Below, in pieces: positions 35,848 through 45,231 of a stretch of 64,000 nt of DNA (position 1 is its first letter; each line of letters starts with the position of its first letter). The stretch lies in NCBI RefSeq assembly GCF_900182595.1, contig NZ_FXTN01000004.1:372001-436000 (forward strand). The letters are read 5' to 3'. The stretch is from Pedobacter westerhofensis. GTDB taxonomy: Bacteria > Bacteroidota > Bacteroidia > Sphingobacteriales > Sphingobacteriaceae. Below the pieces are notes generated by a model. It was not told where the DNA came from. It worked only from the letters and a program-made list of their open reading frames with translations, and made no database searches. Both the position numbers and the translations under genes were made by a program.

Positions 35848-36659
35848 CAAACTATAGAAAGATCATATTCAGCAGTATAGTACTACTGCTGTTTCTTGCA
35901 GCCGCATGTAAAAAAGACAGTTCCACAGCAGACTACAGTGCATTGCCGGTGGTAGAGGGATACCTGATGCCCAACAAAATTGTTGAAGTAAAAGTATCAT
36001 TGCAAAAAGCCCTGGTAGATACCAATGCCTATGGCGTGGCTGTCACCGGATTAACGCTGAGCATCTCTGACGGCAGCATTACAAAAACGCTGACCGAAGA
36101 TAAAGCGGGCCACTATATTTTGAACGACCTAACTTTTATCAAATCCGGCTCAACCTATAAGCTGTCTTTTACTTATAATAACCTGCCTGTAACGGCCAGC
36201 ACAGTGATACCCGATAAACCTTCGGGCATTGTAACCTCTGCCGATACTGTGATCATTCCAAAGATGACTTTCGGTTCTACAGAAACTGCATTTGTACCCG
36301 TGTATATCCGCTGGAATAATCCAAACTCATATAACCATATTGTAGTGTTCAGGTACCTGGAAACTTTCAAGTCTTTAATTTCCAGTCGGTTTAACAGTGA
36401 TACGGTGAGCAGTGTGGAAGTGAATGCGGTTAAAGCAGCAGAATTTGAACTGACTGCCCGTTCTTTTAAATATTATGGAAACTACAAGGTAATCGTAACA
36501 CGTGTAAACCAGGAATATCTGGATATGCTGAACAACAACAGCACATCTTCACAAAATTTAACAAATGCACCAACAAATGTTACGAATGGATTGGGTATTT
36601 TTACGGGCATGCAATCCGATACCCTCTCAAAAAAGTTGCTGGTGAAAGCGGAAGAGTAA
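35841..36659 (+). CDS. DUF4249 lipoprotein
   Basis: The 272-residue protein has a lipoprotein signal with lipobox LAAAC (Cys23) and a beta-rich body (PVVEGYLMPNKIVEVKVSLQ, then AGHYILNDL and YKLSFTYNNLPVTASTVIP) typical of DUF4249. These proteins regularly follow TonB receptors of this type in Bacteroidota and probably bind the ligand at the outer membrane. It overlaps the receptor gene by 7 bases. Confidence 0.85.
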   Translation: MVTNYRKIIFSSIVLLLFLAAACKKDSSTADYSALPVVEGYLMPNKIVEVKVSLQKALVDTNAYGVAVTGLTLSISDGSITKTLTEDKAGHYILNDLTFIKSGSTYKLSFTYNNLPVTASTVIPDKPSGIVTSADTVIIPKMTFGSTETAFVPVYIRWNNPNSYNHIVVFRYLETFKSLISSRFNSDTVSSVEVNAVKAAEFELTARSFKYYGNYKVIVTRVNQEYLDMLNNNSTSSQNLTNAPTNVTNGLGIFTGMQSDTLSKKLLVKAEE

Positions 36660-36672
36660 TTTTAGAAAGATC

Positions 36673-37875
36673 ATGAAGCGTTTATCCAGGCTGATTTCCA
36701 ACAAGTACGTCATTTATGCAATTCATGTATTGTTCTGGATGCTGCTGATCTTTCCCTTTTTATCAGGGCCCTATCATCCTTCATATTTTAGTGAGGTAAA
36801 GTACAGGATAATCTTCAACAACAGCATGTTGATTATCCTGTTCTATTTCAATGCGTACTATCTTTATCCCAAAGTTTTCAGGAGAAAGGGCTGGCCGGCC
36901 TATATTTTAAGCGTGGTTGTATCCGTAGGGATGATTGTTTATGTGTCTTTTTATGTAGAGAAAACCTGGTTGCCCTTTAATGAATTTTCAGGTTTTCCGG
37001 GACGTCATCACCGTACTTTTCCTGAAAAAGAGAGCGGTCCATACTGGTCTCATTCGGGGATGGGACATGACGATTCTCTGCACAGGGATGAGGATCCTTC
37101 GTTTTTCAGGGAACGTGGAAGGAATGAATTCCATAAGGGCGACCGGGAGCGGTTTCCGCGGCCAATGGGCCCACCCAGGGGGATATTTCCCTTTCCGATG
37201 TATCTTTTTATCATTGGGATCAGCTTTAGCTACAGGCTGATGACCGATCAGAATATCGAAGAGAAAAAACGAAAGGAGCAGGAAACAGAAACCTTAAAAA
37301 CAGAGCTCGATTTTCTGCGTTCGCAGATCAGTCCGCATTTTATGTTTAATGTGCTCAATACACTGGTAGCCATGGCCAGAAAGAAATCCGACTTAATGGA
37401 GCCTTCCCTGATCCAGCTCTCTACGTTAATGCGTTATGTGCTGCATGAAAGTAATTACAACAGAATTCCGCTGGGCAAAGAGGTAGAGTATCTCAAAAAC
37501 TATATTGAATTGCAGTCGCTCCGCTTTGGTGATGACCTGAATCTGATCATGGAGATCTCTCAGGATACTGAGGGCTTTGAAATTGAGCCCATGCTGCTGA
37601 TCCCATTTGTAGAAAATGCTTTTAAACATGGGCTGGGAACCGGGAACGATGCAAGACTGCTGATCCGTCTGGGGATAGACCAGGCGCTTTCACAGCTGCA
37701 TTTTACAGTTGAAAACGAAATTGCCCCTGTGAGCGACAGTAAGGACGCCAGCTCCGGCATTGGATTAAAAAATGTAAGCCGCAGGCTGGAACTCTTATAC
37801 AAAGACAAATACACCTTAGAAACGATGGTGAATGATAATATTTTTATTGCCGACCTAATAATTGAATTGAGATGA
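36673..37875 (+). CDS. LytS-type sensor histidine kinase with His-rich periplasmic loop
   Basis: The 400-residue protein has four membrane helices (about 12-32, 48-65, 76-98 and 171-190). A 70-residue extracytoplasmic loop between the third and fourth is rich in His, Arg and acidic residues (RHHRT, SHSGMGHDDSLHRDED, FHKGDRERF). The cytoplasmic part has the His_kinase box ISPHFMFNVLNTLV and a HATPase with PFVENAFKHGLG and SGIGLKNVSRRLELLY. It pairs with the LytTR regulator whose ATG overlaps its stop (ATGA). The loop suggests metal or anionic ligand sensing (inference). Confidence 0.9.
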   Translation: MKRLSRLISNKYVIYAIHVLFWMLLIFPFLSGPYHPSYFSEVKYRIIFNNSMLIILFYFNAYYLYPKVFRRKGWPAYILSVVVSVGMIVYVSFYVEKTWLPFNEFSGFPGRHHRTFPEKESGPYWSHSGMGHDDSLHRDEDPSFFRERGRNEFHKGDRERFPRPMGPPRGIFPFPMYLFIIGISFSYRLMTDQNIEEKKRKEQETETLKTELDFLRSQISPHFMFNVLNTLVAMARKKSDLMEPSLIQLSTLMRYVLHESNYNRIPLGKEVEYLKNYIELQSLRFGDDLNLIMEISQDTEGFEIEPMLLIPFVENAFKHGLGTGNDARLLIRLGIDQALSQLHFTVENEIAPVSDSKDASSGIGLKNVSRRLELLYKDKYTLETMVNDNIFIADLIIELR

Positions 37876-38585
37876 TCCGTTGCCTGATAGTTGATGATGA
37901 GCGTTTTGCGAGAGAACTGATAGAGGATAACATTCGTTTAATTCCCTTCCTTGACCTGGTAGCCAGTTGTAAAAATACAGATGAGGCCATGAAGGTAATG
38001 GCCACAGAACAGATTGACCTGGTTTTCCTGGATATCCAGATGCCCGGCTTATCCGGAATTCAATGGCTGGGAGCAGGGCTGATCAATTCCCCGATGGTGA
38101 TCATGATTACGGCCTATGAAAATTATGCCCTGGAAGGCTTCAATCTGAACGTGCTGGATTACGTAGTGAAACCAGTTGCGTTCGATCGCTTTTTAAAAGC
38201 TGCCAATAAAGCTATGGAACTGTACATGTTGAAAAATAAGCAGGCCCCTGCCTTGCCTGCTGAGCCTAATACCTTATTCGTAAACTCCGACTATTCGCTG
38301 GTGAGAATTAATATGGACCATATCACCCATATCGAAGGTTTAAAGGATTATATCAAGATATTTCAATTGAATACCGAGAGGCCGATTATACCGAGGCTTA
38401 CGCTGCATTATATGGAGGCCAAGCTTCCTGCCACATCATTTTTACGCGTCCACCGTTCGTATATCGTAGCGCTTGATAAGATTATCTCCATTAAAAGAAA
38501 CCGCTTGTACCTGCCTGATGCAGATATTCCTTTCACTGATAATTACAGGCCACAGTTAATGGAATATATAGGCCAGCACAGTTAA
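37872..38585 (+). CDS. LytTR family response regulator
   Basis: The 237-residue protein has a receiver domain (acidic pocket DDE at residues 8-10, phospho-acceptor Asp in LVFLDIQMPG, Lys in VVKPVAFDRF). A LytTR DNA-binding domain follows at about 130-235 (RINMDHITHIEGLKDYIKIF, then FLRVHRSYIVALDKI). It is translationally coupled to the kinase upstream and presumably controls the TonB/DUF4249 operon. Confidence 0.93.
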   Translation: MIRCLIVDDERFARELIEDNIRLIPFLDLVASCKNTDEAMKVMATEQIDLVFLDIQMPGLSGIQWLGAGLINSPMVIMITAYENYALEGFNLNVLDYVVKPVAFDRFLKAANKAMELYMLKNKQAPALPAEPNTLFVNSDYSLVRINMDHITHIEGLKDYIKIFQLNTERPIIPRLTLHYMEAKLPATSFLRVHRSYIVALDKIISIKRNRLYLPDADIPFTDNYRPQLMEYIGQHS

Positions 38586-38609
38586 GTGGTCCTGATGGGA
38601 AACATGTCT

Positions 38610-39377
38610 TTACCGATCTTCCAGCCAGCTTAAAAACGCAGTTACTTTATCTTTTGCAACCAATAGTTTCTCTGCTGTAGGAATTAACAGCTTCACAAAA
38701 AGCTTCCTGGCGAAATAATGCTCTACCTCAAGTACAGATTTAAAGCTGATGAGGTACTGCCGGTTTAACCTGAAGAACTGTTTGGTCGACAAGAGCTGAT
38801 GCACTTCATCCAGCGGGGAGGAGATGCCAAACTCTTCCTGATGAAAGTTTACGATCGTGGGTATTTCATTTTTGATGTAGAAGTAGGCGATGCTTTCTGT
38901 GGGGACGATCACATATTTGTTATGTTTAAATACCAGGAAGCTTTTTTTACCATCATTTTCCCCAATCCTGTTCATCAGCAATTCGAGCTGCTGGCTTTCT
39001 TCTTTGTGTGTCTGAAAGAAATTTCTGATACTTTCAACCTTTTCAAAAGCGGGGCCAATGGTTTCGGCTGATATCGGCTTTAGAATATAGTCTATCCCGT
39101 TGGATTTGAAAGCTTCTATTGCGTAGTCATTATAAGCTGTACAGAATATGACCGGGGAAACCACTTTTACACGTCTGAAGATATCAAAACATAATCCGTC
39201 TGCAAGCTGAACATCCATAAAGATCAGATCGGGTGCGGGATTTTCACTGAGGTACTGTACCGCGCTCTCCACACTCTGTATTGAACCCACAATCTTAGCG
39301 CCCGGTTTTACTAATGTAATGGTCCTGGCTAAAGCTCTGGCCGTTTTTATTTCATCTTCAATGATCAGGATATTCAT
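38610..39377 (-). CDS. LytTR family response regulator
   Basis: The 255-residue protein has a receiver (EDE at 7-9, Asp in LIFMDVQLADG, Lys in YILKPIS) and a LytTR domain at about 150-250 (STESIAYFYIKNEIPTIV-like, FFRLNRQYLISFKSV). It overlaps the 3' end of the cognate kinase gene by 20 bases and is the last gene of the heme/P460 operon. Confidence 0.92.
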   Translation of the reverse strand: MNILIIEDEIKTARALARTITLVKPGAKIVGSIQSVESAVQYLSENPAPDLIFMDVQLADGLCFDIFRRVKVVSPVIFCTAYNDYAIEAFKSNGIDYILKPISAETIGPAFEKVESIRNFFQTHKEESQQLELLMNRIGENDGKKSFLVFKHNKYVIVPTESIAYFYIKNEIPTIVNFHQEEFGISSPLDEVHQLLSTKQFFRLNRQYLISFKSVLEVEHYFARKLFVKLLIPTAEKLLVAKDKVTAFLSWLEDR

Positions 39378-40404
39378 GGATCAGCGGGAGTTTAACTGTA
39401 AAAAGTACGTTATTGTTATCGATGATGATCTTCTGGTTCAGCAGGTGCAGATACCGCTGGTTAATATTCTCCAAACCCAGCTGGGTAGAACTTTCAGGAT
39501 TTTTCCGGAGGTTGAGCGGATTCTCGATGACCAGATTTTCTGTTGTAGTGTACAGCATGATGTGCAATGGTTTTACCAGGCTGACTACATTGTGCTTCAC
39601 ACAGTTTTCCACCAGAAGCTGAAGTGTGAATGGTGGTATAAGGCTTTGATATAAAGATGGATGAATACGTATATCTAAACTTATACCTTCTTCAAATCTG
39701 GCTTTCAGCAGGAAAAAATATGCCTGCAGGATACCGAGTTCTTCGCTTAAAGTGATCAGGTCTGATTTTCTGTTTTCCAGCGTGGAGCGGTAGAAATCAG
39801 ACAGTTTATTTATGAAATTGGCGGACTGGGGATCTCCCAGCTCGATCATTGATTTGAGTGTGCTCAGGCTGTTGAACAGAAAATGGGGATTAACCTGCTG
39901 CTTAAGCAGTTCAAACTGGGCACCCAAATTGTCGGATCGGGTCCTTTCCAGTTCTATCGCCATGAGCTGCGTCCGGTGGCTCTGGTACAGCAGGTGAAGA
40001 AACATATAGGTGGTGAGGTTAATCAGGATTCCCCTGAACTGGTACATCATCAGCATAGACTTGAAATTATATGCCGGGAACAGTAACTGGTGCGCGATGA
40101 CCAGTACAATCATCAGGAAAATTCCAAACACCACACTGCATATCAGCCTGATATTAAAGAAACTGCCGTCCACCGCTTTATTTGAAAATTTAGGTAAACT
40201 AAAAAGGTTGGCATACCAGATCAGCAAAGAATAGGTAAAAGCAATGGAGGCATCTACCATCAGCTCTGTAAGCGTAATATGCAGCTGAAGGATCTTTGGT
40301 ATCGATGCCAGTACACCAATGAACAGCGAGCTGAGCCAGATGACCAGGGGCGAAACGCTGAAAACGCTTCCGGGCCTCGTATAAGTACCGGGCCTAATGA
40401 TCAT
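39358..40404 (-). CDS. LytS-type sensor histidine kinase
   Basis: The 348-residue protein has about four N-terminal membrane helices and the His_kinase domain (QQVNPHFLFNSLSTLKSMIE), followed by a HATPase-like end with LVENCVKHNVV and LGLENINQRYLHLL. It overlaps the preceding P460-like gene at ATGA and overlaps the regulator downstream. With little periplasmic loop it may sense within the membrane or through the upstream heme proteins (inference). Confidence 0.9.
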   Translation of the reverse strand: MIIRPGTYTRPGSVFSVSPLVIWLSSLFIGVLASIPKILQLHITLTELMVDASIAFTYSLLIWYANLFSLPKFSNKAVDGSFFNIRLICSVVFGIFLMIVLVIAHQLLFPAYNFKSMLMMYQFRGILINLTTYMFLHLLYQSHRTQLMAIELERTRSDNLGAQFELLKQQVNPHFLFNSLSTLKSMIELGDPQSANFINKLSDFYRSTLENRKSDLITLSEELGILQAYFFLLKARFEEGISLDIRIHPSLYQSLIPPFTLQLLVENCVKHNVVSLVKPLHIMLYTTTENLVIENPLNLRKNPESSTQLGLENINQRYLHLLNQKIIIDNNNVLFTVKLPLIHEYPDH

Positions 40405-40880
40405 GGCATTACTGAGGGTTGCTGTGCAAAGATATAACGCATGCTTTTTTCATTTCCTGTAGTATCATTGCTCAAGGTAAGTAATTTACCTTCATATCGC
40501 TGGTAGTTTGCTTTTATGTTTTCAAATTGACCGCCGGTTGTTTTAATTATTTCCAATGACAGGAGCTCGCCGGGGATCTTTGCGCCAAACCAGTGTTCAT
40601 CTTCTTTCTGTTTCCAGGTGATCATGGCCAGAACTTCGCCAGGCTGTGGCGCATTACCCGCTATGGCAGTTTTTAGGGCAAGTTCGTTACCATACAATGT
40701 GCACATTGTGGCGTTTTTTTTGTTGATTGCTGTGCTGATCACTTTTAATCCCATTTTACTGAAATTGAAAGATGAGGGCAGCGAAGCGTCTTTATTGATT
40801 AGCTGAGAACCATTGGGTTGTGTACTGCATGCTGCCGATAGCAGGATCAGCGCCGGGAATACGATATATATTGCTTTCAT
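40401..40880 (-). CDS. Cytochrome-P460-like lipoprotein without heme motif
   Basis: ATG 40880 (MKAIYIVF) is preferred; the longer frame would overlap the upstream gene. The 159-residue protein has a lipobox SAAC (Cys18). Its body parallels the P460 domain of the upstream gene: MGLKVISTAINKKNATMCTL versus WQVVTTSDRFDNNTMRVI, then YGNELALKTAIAGN versus FGNDIAIKAIREN. No CxxCH is present, so it does not bind covalent c-type heme. It may be a heme-free sensor or electron/ligand partner. Confidence 0.7.
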   Translation of the reverse strand: MKAIYIVFPALILLSAACSTQPNGSQLINKDASLPSSFNFSKMGLKVISTAINKKNATMCTLYGNELALKTAIAGNAPQPGEVLAMITWKQKEDEHWFGAKIPGELLSLEIIKTTGGQFENIKANYQRYEGKLLTLSNDTTGNEKSMRYIFAQQPSVMP

Positions 40881-40884
40881 TGTT

Positions 40885-41853
40885 TTAGTTTTTAACGGGC
40901 AGAGTAAATACAAAATCATTTTTGCTCATCGGGCGGTGGCAGTTCACACATTCTGTAGCAAACAGTTTGGTTTTTCCGTAAGGAAGCATTTTTGGTGTCT
41001 TAAACCTTGCAAATCCCCATCCTGCAGTAGAACCATATTTTTGATCATCTTTGATCATATACTCCACCTGTTTAAAAGCGCCTGTTTTTACGTTGCCATC
41101 CTTATCGCTGAGCTTATCCCATGCTACTTTTGCAAAAATGGTTCCGTTTGGCCAGGGGTTGATGTGATTCTCCCTGATCGCTTTGATGGCAATATCATTT
41201 CCAAAAATCACCCGCATGGTGTTGTTATCAAAGCGGTCTGATGTGGTAACTACCTGCCAGTTTTTATAGTCGGGTATAAATTCAATACCATTGAGTGCTA
41301 CCGGAAGATTGATTTTTGGTGCATTTGCGGCTCCTTCAACCCATTTACCATACTGTTTATCCAGTGCATTGGTCTTACTGGTATCTGAAGGTTTGTTGTT
41401 CAGCATCTCTGTAAGGTAATTTTTCAGTACCAGGAGATCTGAAGCTGAAACCTTTGTTCCGGGATGTACGATCTGGTATGATTTAATGGGCATCGCAGCT
41501 GCCTGGATCTGGTTTACGGCTTCCCATAATTTGGCTGCCTGATCTGGTTTGGCCAGTGCAGACCAGCTGGAGAAGTTTAATCCTTCGCGTCCCTTCTTTA
41601 TATCCTCCGCTACTTTCCAGTTTGCAGGGGCAATCCTATCATACCACCGTACATTCGTTTCATTGGAATGGCAGTCGTAACAAGCTCTTTTCAGAATTGC
41701 CTTTACATCCTGCGGCGCCTGGAAATCTCCGGTGACCGGTGGATTTGCAAATACCGGCCTGTTAATAAACTGTATCAGTATCAATCCTCCTAGAATTACC
41801 AGGACCCCGGGGATGATGATTCTTCTTATCCGGTGTTTTGCTTCTAAACTCAT
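40885..41853 (-). CDS. Heme-binding domain plus cytochrome P460 domain protein
   Basis: The 322-residue protein has an N-terminal anchor (about 12-30). A haem-binding domain follows, with CxxCH at C58-C61-H62 (CYDCHSNETNVRWYDRIAP), then a P460-type domain (about 190-320: WQVVTTSDRFDNNTMRVIF) with a second CxxCH (C302-C305-H306) near the C-terminus. It should be a periplasmic di-heme protein. Cytochrome P460 relatives oxidise hydroxylamine or bind NO; the role here is not established. It leads an operon with the P460-like lipoprotein and a LytS/LytTR pair, 4 bases upstream. Confidence 0.88.
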   Translation of the reverse strand: MSLEAKHRIRRIIIPGVLVILGGLILIQFINRPVFANPPVTGDFQAPQDVKAILKRACYDCHSNETNVRWYDRIAPANWKVAEDIKKGREGLNFSSWSALAKPDQAAKLWEAVNQIQAAAMPIKSYQIVHPGTKVSASDLLVLKNYLTEMLNNKPSDTSKTNALDKQYGKWVEGAANAPKINLPVALNGIEFIPDYKNWQVVTTSDRFDNNTMRVIFGNDIAIKAIRENHINPWPNGTIFAKVAWDKLSDKDGNVKTGAFKQVEYMIKDDQKYGSTAGWGFARFKTPKMLPYGKTKLFATECVNCHRPMSKNDFVFTLPVKN

Positions 41854-42036
41854 ATCCTAAAATTTTACTTAAAGGAACGCTTATTATATCCGCCATCAAA
41901 GCTGATTTTGTTCAATCAGGCGAATAAACAGGTGAACCCTCCAAATATCAGGTTGAATCTGAATTTCGTAAAATTTGGAAACATCATGTAATACCAGCAT
42001 TCCTGCTGCGTCTGTTTATTTACATCCGTACTTTTA

Positions 42037-45000
42037 TCAGGCTCCAATTCCAAACTGCTCAGCCAGTCTTTTAACTTTGCCCTTTATGAGTTGGTTTAAC
42101 TCTTTTTGACCATACCCAGCAGTTATTTTGTCCAGGTTTTCAAGCACATATAAACCTATGCGGATATTTTGGAGGTGCGCCTGCTGATACGTGGGGTCCA
42201 GACTCTCGATATAACTGAACTCCTGAGAAAGAAAATCCGTGGTTTCCTTTGTGAGGATATTGGCTTCTGTCACATGGCGCAGCGCATACATGTTCTGAAT
42301 GGTGCTGACCCGGTTAAGGGTATCTCTCATACTGTAATTTCTCAGTGGTATCTGCTTCAGGCTTTTCTGGAGGATCAGTTCTGCCTGCATGGTTTTACCT
42401 TCCATAATCAGGTTGGTAGTCAGGGTGTTATTCATAGTCCAGGTTCCTTTCATAAACTCTCTCGTCTGTGGATCCAGGTATTTCGATTTTTTATATGCGG
42501 TGAAATCCATTTTGTTGGCAACATGATCGAACATCTCATCAGTATGGCTACGCTCAGATTTATCGCGCTCATCACCCTGTTGTGACTGAAATGGCAGCAG
42601 GCGATAGGCATAACCTTCAAGGTGCAGGTATTTATCCAACCCGATATAAGTATCGTCAGAAACAGAGGTCGCGAAATATATTGGCCGTTTCCAGTTGTTG
42701 TGTACCAGGATATCGAAGATGGCAAGGTCACCTTTACTGGCATAGGGTTTATTGAATACCCATTCCATACTTTTTGCCACTCTGGACCGCTCATTATTTT
42801 TGATGGTATGGGTTTTCACCAGCTGATCGGTGTCAACGGTAAGTTTAAGCTTTTTGGAAGGCAGGAAATTCATGTACGCGCCACTGCTCATCTGTACCTG
42901 GTCTGCTTTATTGTCTGATGTCATTACCGCAAAGAGGTCCTTCAGCTCTACGCTGTCCGTCAACCCATAATCTACATAAGGCAGATAATCTCTGGTGCCC
43001 TCTGCATACTGGTTTTCGGTCATAGAAACAGGGAGAGGAGCAGAGGCGTTCTGCTGTCTTTTCATCTGGTTGATATATCCTGCATCCGGCAGGAACTGTA
43101 CGCACAGCACCCTCACATCAGTTCTGATTCCTTCCACTTCCTGCGCGTACCAGAGGGGGTAGGTATCATTATCAGCATTGGTAAACAGGATGGCGTTTGG
43201 GGCACAGGAGTTCAGGTAATTTCTTGCCCAGTCGCGCGCAGTGGTTTTATTCGATCTGTTGTGATCGTCCCAGTTCTGAGTTCCCATGAGTACCGGTACA
43301 GTGATGCAAAGCAGTGCGGCAACCGAAAGGCTAAATTTCGGCTGGGCAAACCTGCTCAGCAGTTCCCCTACTGCAAGCATTCCAAAGCCTATAAATATAG
43401 AGAAGGCATAAAACGAACCGATATAAGCATAATCCCGCTCCCGCACCTGCAGCGGATCCTGGTTCAGGTAGAGAATAATAGCAATTCCGGTAAAAAAGAA
43501 TAGTGTCAGCAGTACCAGCGCGTCACGTCTGTTCCTGCGGTATAGCCAAACCAGACCTGCGATACCCAGGATCAGCGGCAGACCGTAATACACATTGTGG
43601 CCTTCATTCGCAGTTACGCTTTGCGGCAGGCCGGCCTGGCTTCCCAACCTTACTGCGTCAAGTGATTTTATTCCTGTGATCCAGTTTCCGTTTTCTATAC
43701 CGCCCTGGCCTTCAAAATCATTCTGACGACCGGCAAAGTTCCATAGAAAGTAGCGCCAATACATAAAGCCAAGCTGCCAGGAAGTAAAGAACCTCAGGTT
43801 TTGCACAAATGAGGGGGTTTCTCCTTCGGACATATTCAGCCACTGACGATAAAATGCGGGATGGTTATCCTTCTGGCTATACGTTCTGGGGAAGAACATA
43901 TTTTTATCATACGTAGTTTTATAAGTGGAACCGGAAATTTCATATTTGGAATTTCCTTTTCGATAGGTGTAGCCTGTTTCCTTCTGGTCTACGGTTTTTG
44001 CATCAAATGTATTCCCGTATAGTAAAGGCGTAGAACCATAATTGATCCTGCCAAGGTAGCTGTACAATGAAAATGGGTTATCAGGATTACTTAAATTGAT
44101 ATTTGGCTTTGCGTCGGCACGGATCAGGATCATGAAATAAGAGCTAAAGCCAAACAGCAGAACTACTAAACACAGGAGTCCAAGGTTGAGGTTGTACTTT
44201 TTCTTTTGAATGGAATACCGGATGGCCCATAAGGTAGCTGCAGCAAATATCAGAAGAAAGAAAATTGCTCCTGAGCCAAATGAAAATCCCAGCGTATTTA
44301 CAAAGAATAAGTCAGCTTCGGCAGCAAAAAGCACAAAATACTGGATGATCACAAACTGGACCAGTCCCACGATGAAGCAGCCAGCTACCAGCGCTTTTAA
44401 TGTGCCTGGTACTGTTGGTCTTAAAGCCTTCTTGAAATACCAGACAAGCGTTACTGCGGGAATGGCAAGCAAGCTCAATAAATGAACCCCGGTAGACAGG
44501 CCCACGACAAAAGCGATCAGCACAAGCCAGCGGTCGTTGTTTTCGCTTTCCCATTTCAGGATTGCCCAAAATGTGATGGCGGTAAATAAAGAGGAGAGCG
44601 CATATACTTCTGATTCTACTGCAGAGAACCAGAATGTATCAGAAAATGTATAGGCCAGGGCACCTATTGCACCCGCGGCCATAATACCGAATGTTTTTGA
44701 GCCGGGTTTTTCATTCCTGTATACTTTGGCAGCAATGGCCGTGATGGTCCAGAATAAAAACATAATCGTGGCTGCGCTGGCAAGCACTGCGCTGAAGTTG
44801 ATCCAATATGCAATCTTCGCCGTATTTCCCATAGCCAGCAGGCTGAACATTTTTCCGATCATTAGAAACAGGGGAGCCCCGGGCTGATGGCCAACCTGCA
44901 GTTTGGAGGAAGTTGCAATAAATTCTCCGCAGTCCCAGAAACTTACTGTGGGTTCCATTGTGAGCCAGTACGTGAGCAGGGCGATCGCAAAAAGTGCAAA

Positions 45001-45231
45001 TCCCATACAGGTATTGATACGCTGATAACGTTGTTTTTCTGCCGGAGTACTGATCATCTCTGCAAATTCAGTATGGATAAACTCCTGTACCCGCTTCATA
45101 TTGAATGTTGTGGGCTGATGTTCCAATGCAGTAAGGATATGATCGTATAACTCATCAAATGAATCCTTGCTAACCGTTACCTCCAGGAGATGACGGCGAA
45201 CGTCGAGCTGCTGCTGTGCGGTAAGTTTCAT
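42037..45231 (-). CDS. DUF2723 membrane protein with extra N-terminal domain
   Basis: The 1064-residue protein is a DUF2723 member (glycosyltransferase-C/PMT-like architecture): many membrane helices from about 72, the hallmark MEPTVSFWDCGEFIATSSKL and QVGHQPGAPLFLMIGKMF, and a long soluble C-terminal part. DUF2723 proteins normally begin close to that motif. Here about 70 soluble residues precede it (MKLTAQQQLDVRRHLLEVTV, FDELYDHILTALEHQ), resembling the short N-terminal segment of PadR-linked membrane proteins in Bacteroidota. The gene overlaps the PadR gene at its start. Function is unknown; O-mannosylation-type glycosyl transfer is possible. Confidence 0.85.
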   Translation of the reverse strand: MKLTAQQQLDVRRHLLEVTVSKDSFDELYDHILTALEHQPTTFNMKRVQEFIHTEFAEMISTPAEKQRYQRINTCMGFALFAIALLTYWLTMEPTVSFWDCGEFIATSSKLQVGHQPGAPLFLMIGKMFSLLAMGNTAKIAYWINFSAVLASAATIMFLFWTITAIAAKVYRNEKPGSKTFGIMAAGAIGALAYTFSDTFWFSAVESEVYALSSLFTAITFWAILKWESENNDRWLVLIAFVVGLSTGVHLLSLLAIPAVTLVWYFKKALRPTVPGTLKALVAGCFIVGLVQFVIIQYFVLFAAEADLFFVNTLGFSFGSGAIFFLLIFAAATLWAIRYSIQKKKYNLNLGLLCLVVLLFGFSSYFMILIRADAKPNINLSNPDNPFSLYSYLGRINYGSTPLLYGNTFDAKTVDQKETGYTYRKGNSKYEISGSTYKTTYDKNMFFPRTYSQKDNHPAFYRQWLNMSEGETPSFVQNLRFFTSWQLGFMYWRYFLWNFAGRQNDFEGQGGIENGNWITGIKSLDAVRLGSQAGLPQSVTANEGHNVYYGLPLILGIAGLVWLYRRNRRDALVLLTLFFFTGIAIILYLNQDPLQVRERDYAYIGSFYAFSIFIGFGMLAVGELLSRFAQPKFSLSVAALLCITVPVLMGTQNWDDHNRSNKTTARDWARNYLNSCAPNAILFTNADNDTYPLWYAQEVEGIRTDVRVLCVQFLPDAGYINQMKRQQNASAPLPVSMTENQYAEGTRDYLPYVDYGLTDSVELKDLFAVMTSDNKADQVQMSSGAYMNFLPSKKLKLTVDTDQLVKTHTIKNNERSRVAKSMEWVFNKPYASKGDLAIFDILVHNNWKRPIYFATSVSDDTYIGLDKYLHLEGYAYRLLPFQSQQGDERDKSERSHTDEMFDHVANKMDFTAYKKSKYLDPQTREFMKGTWTMNNTLTTNLIMEGKTMQAELILQKSLKQIPLRNYSMRDTLNRVSTIQNMYALRHVTEANILTKETTDFLSQEFSYIESLDPTYQQAHLQNIRIGLYVLENLDKITAGYGQKELNQLIKGKVKRLAEQFGIGA

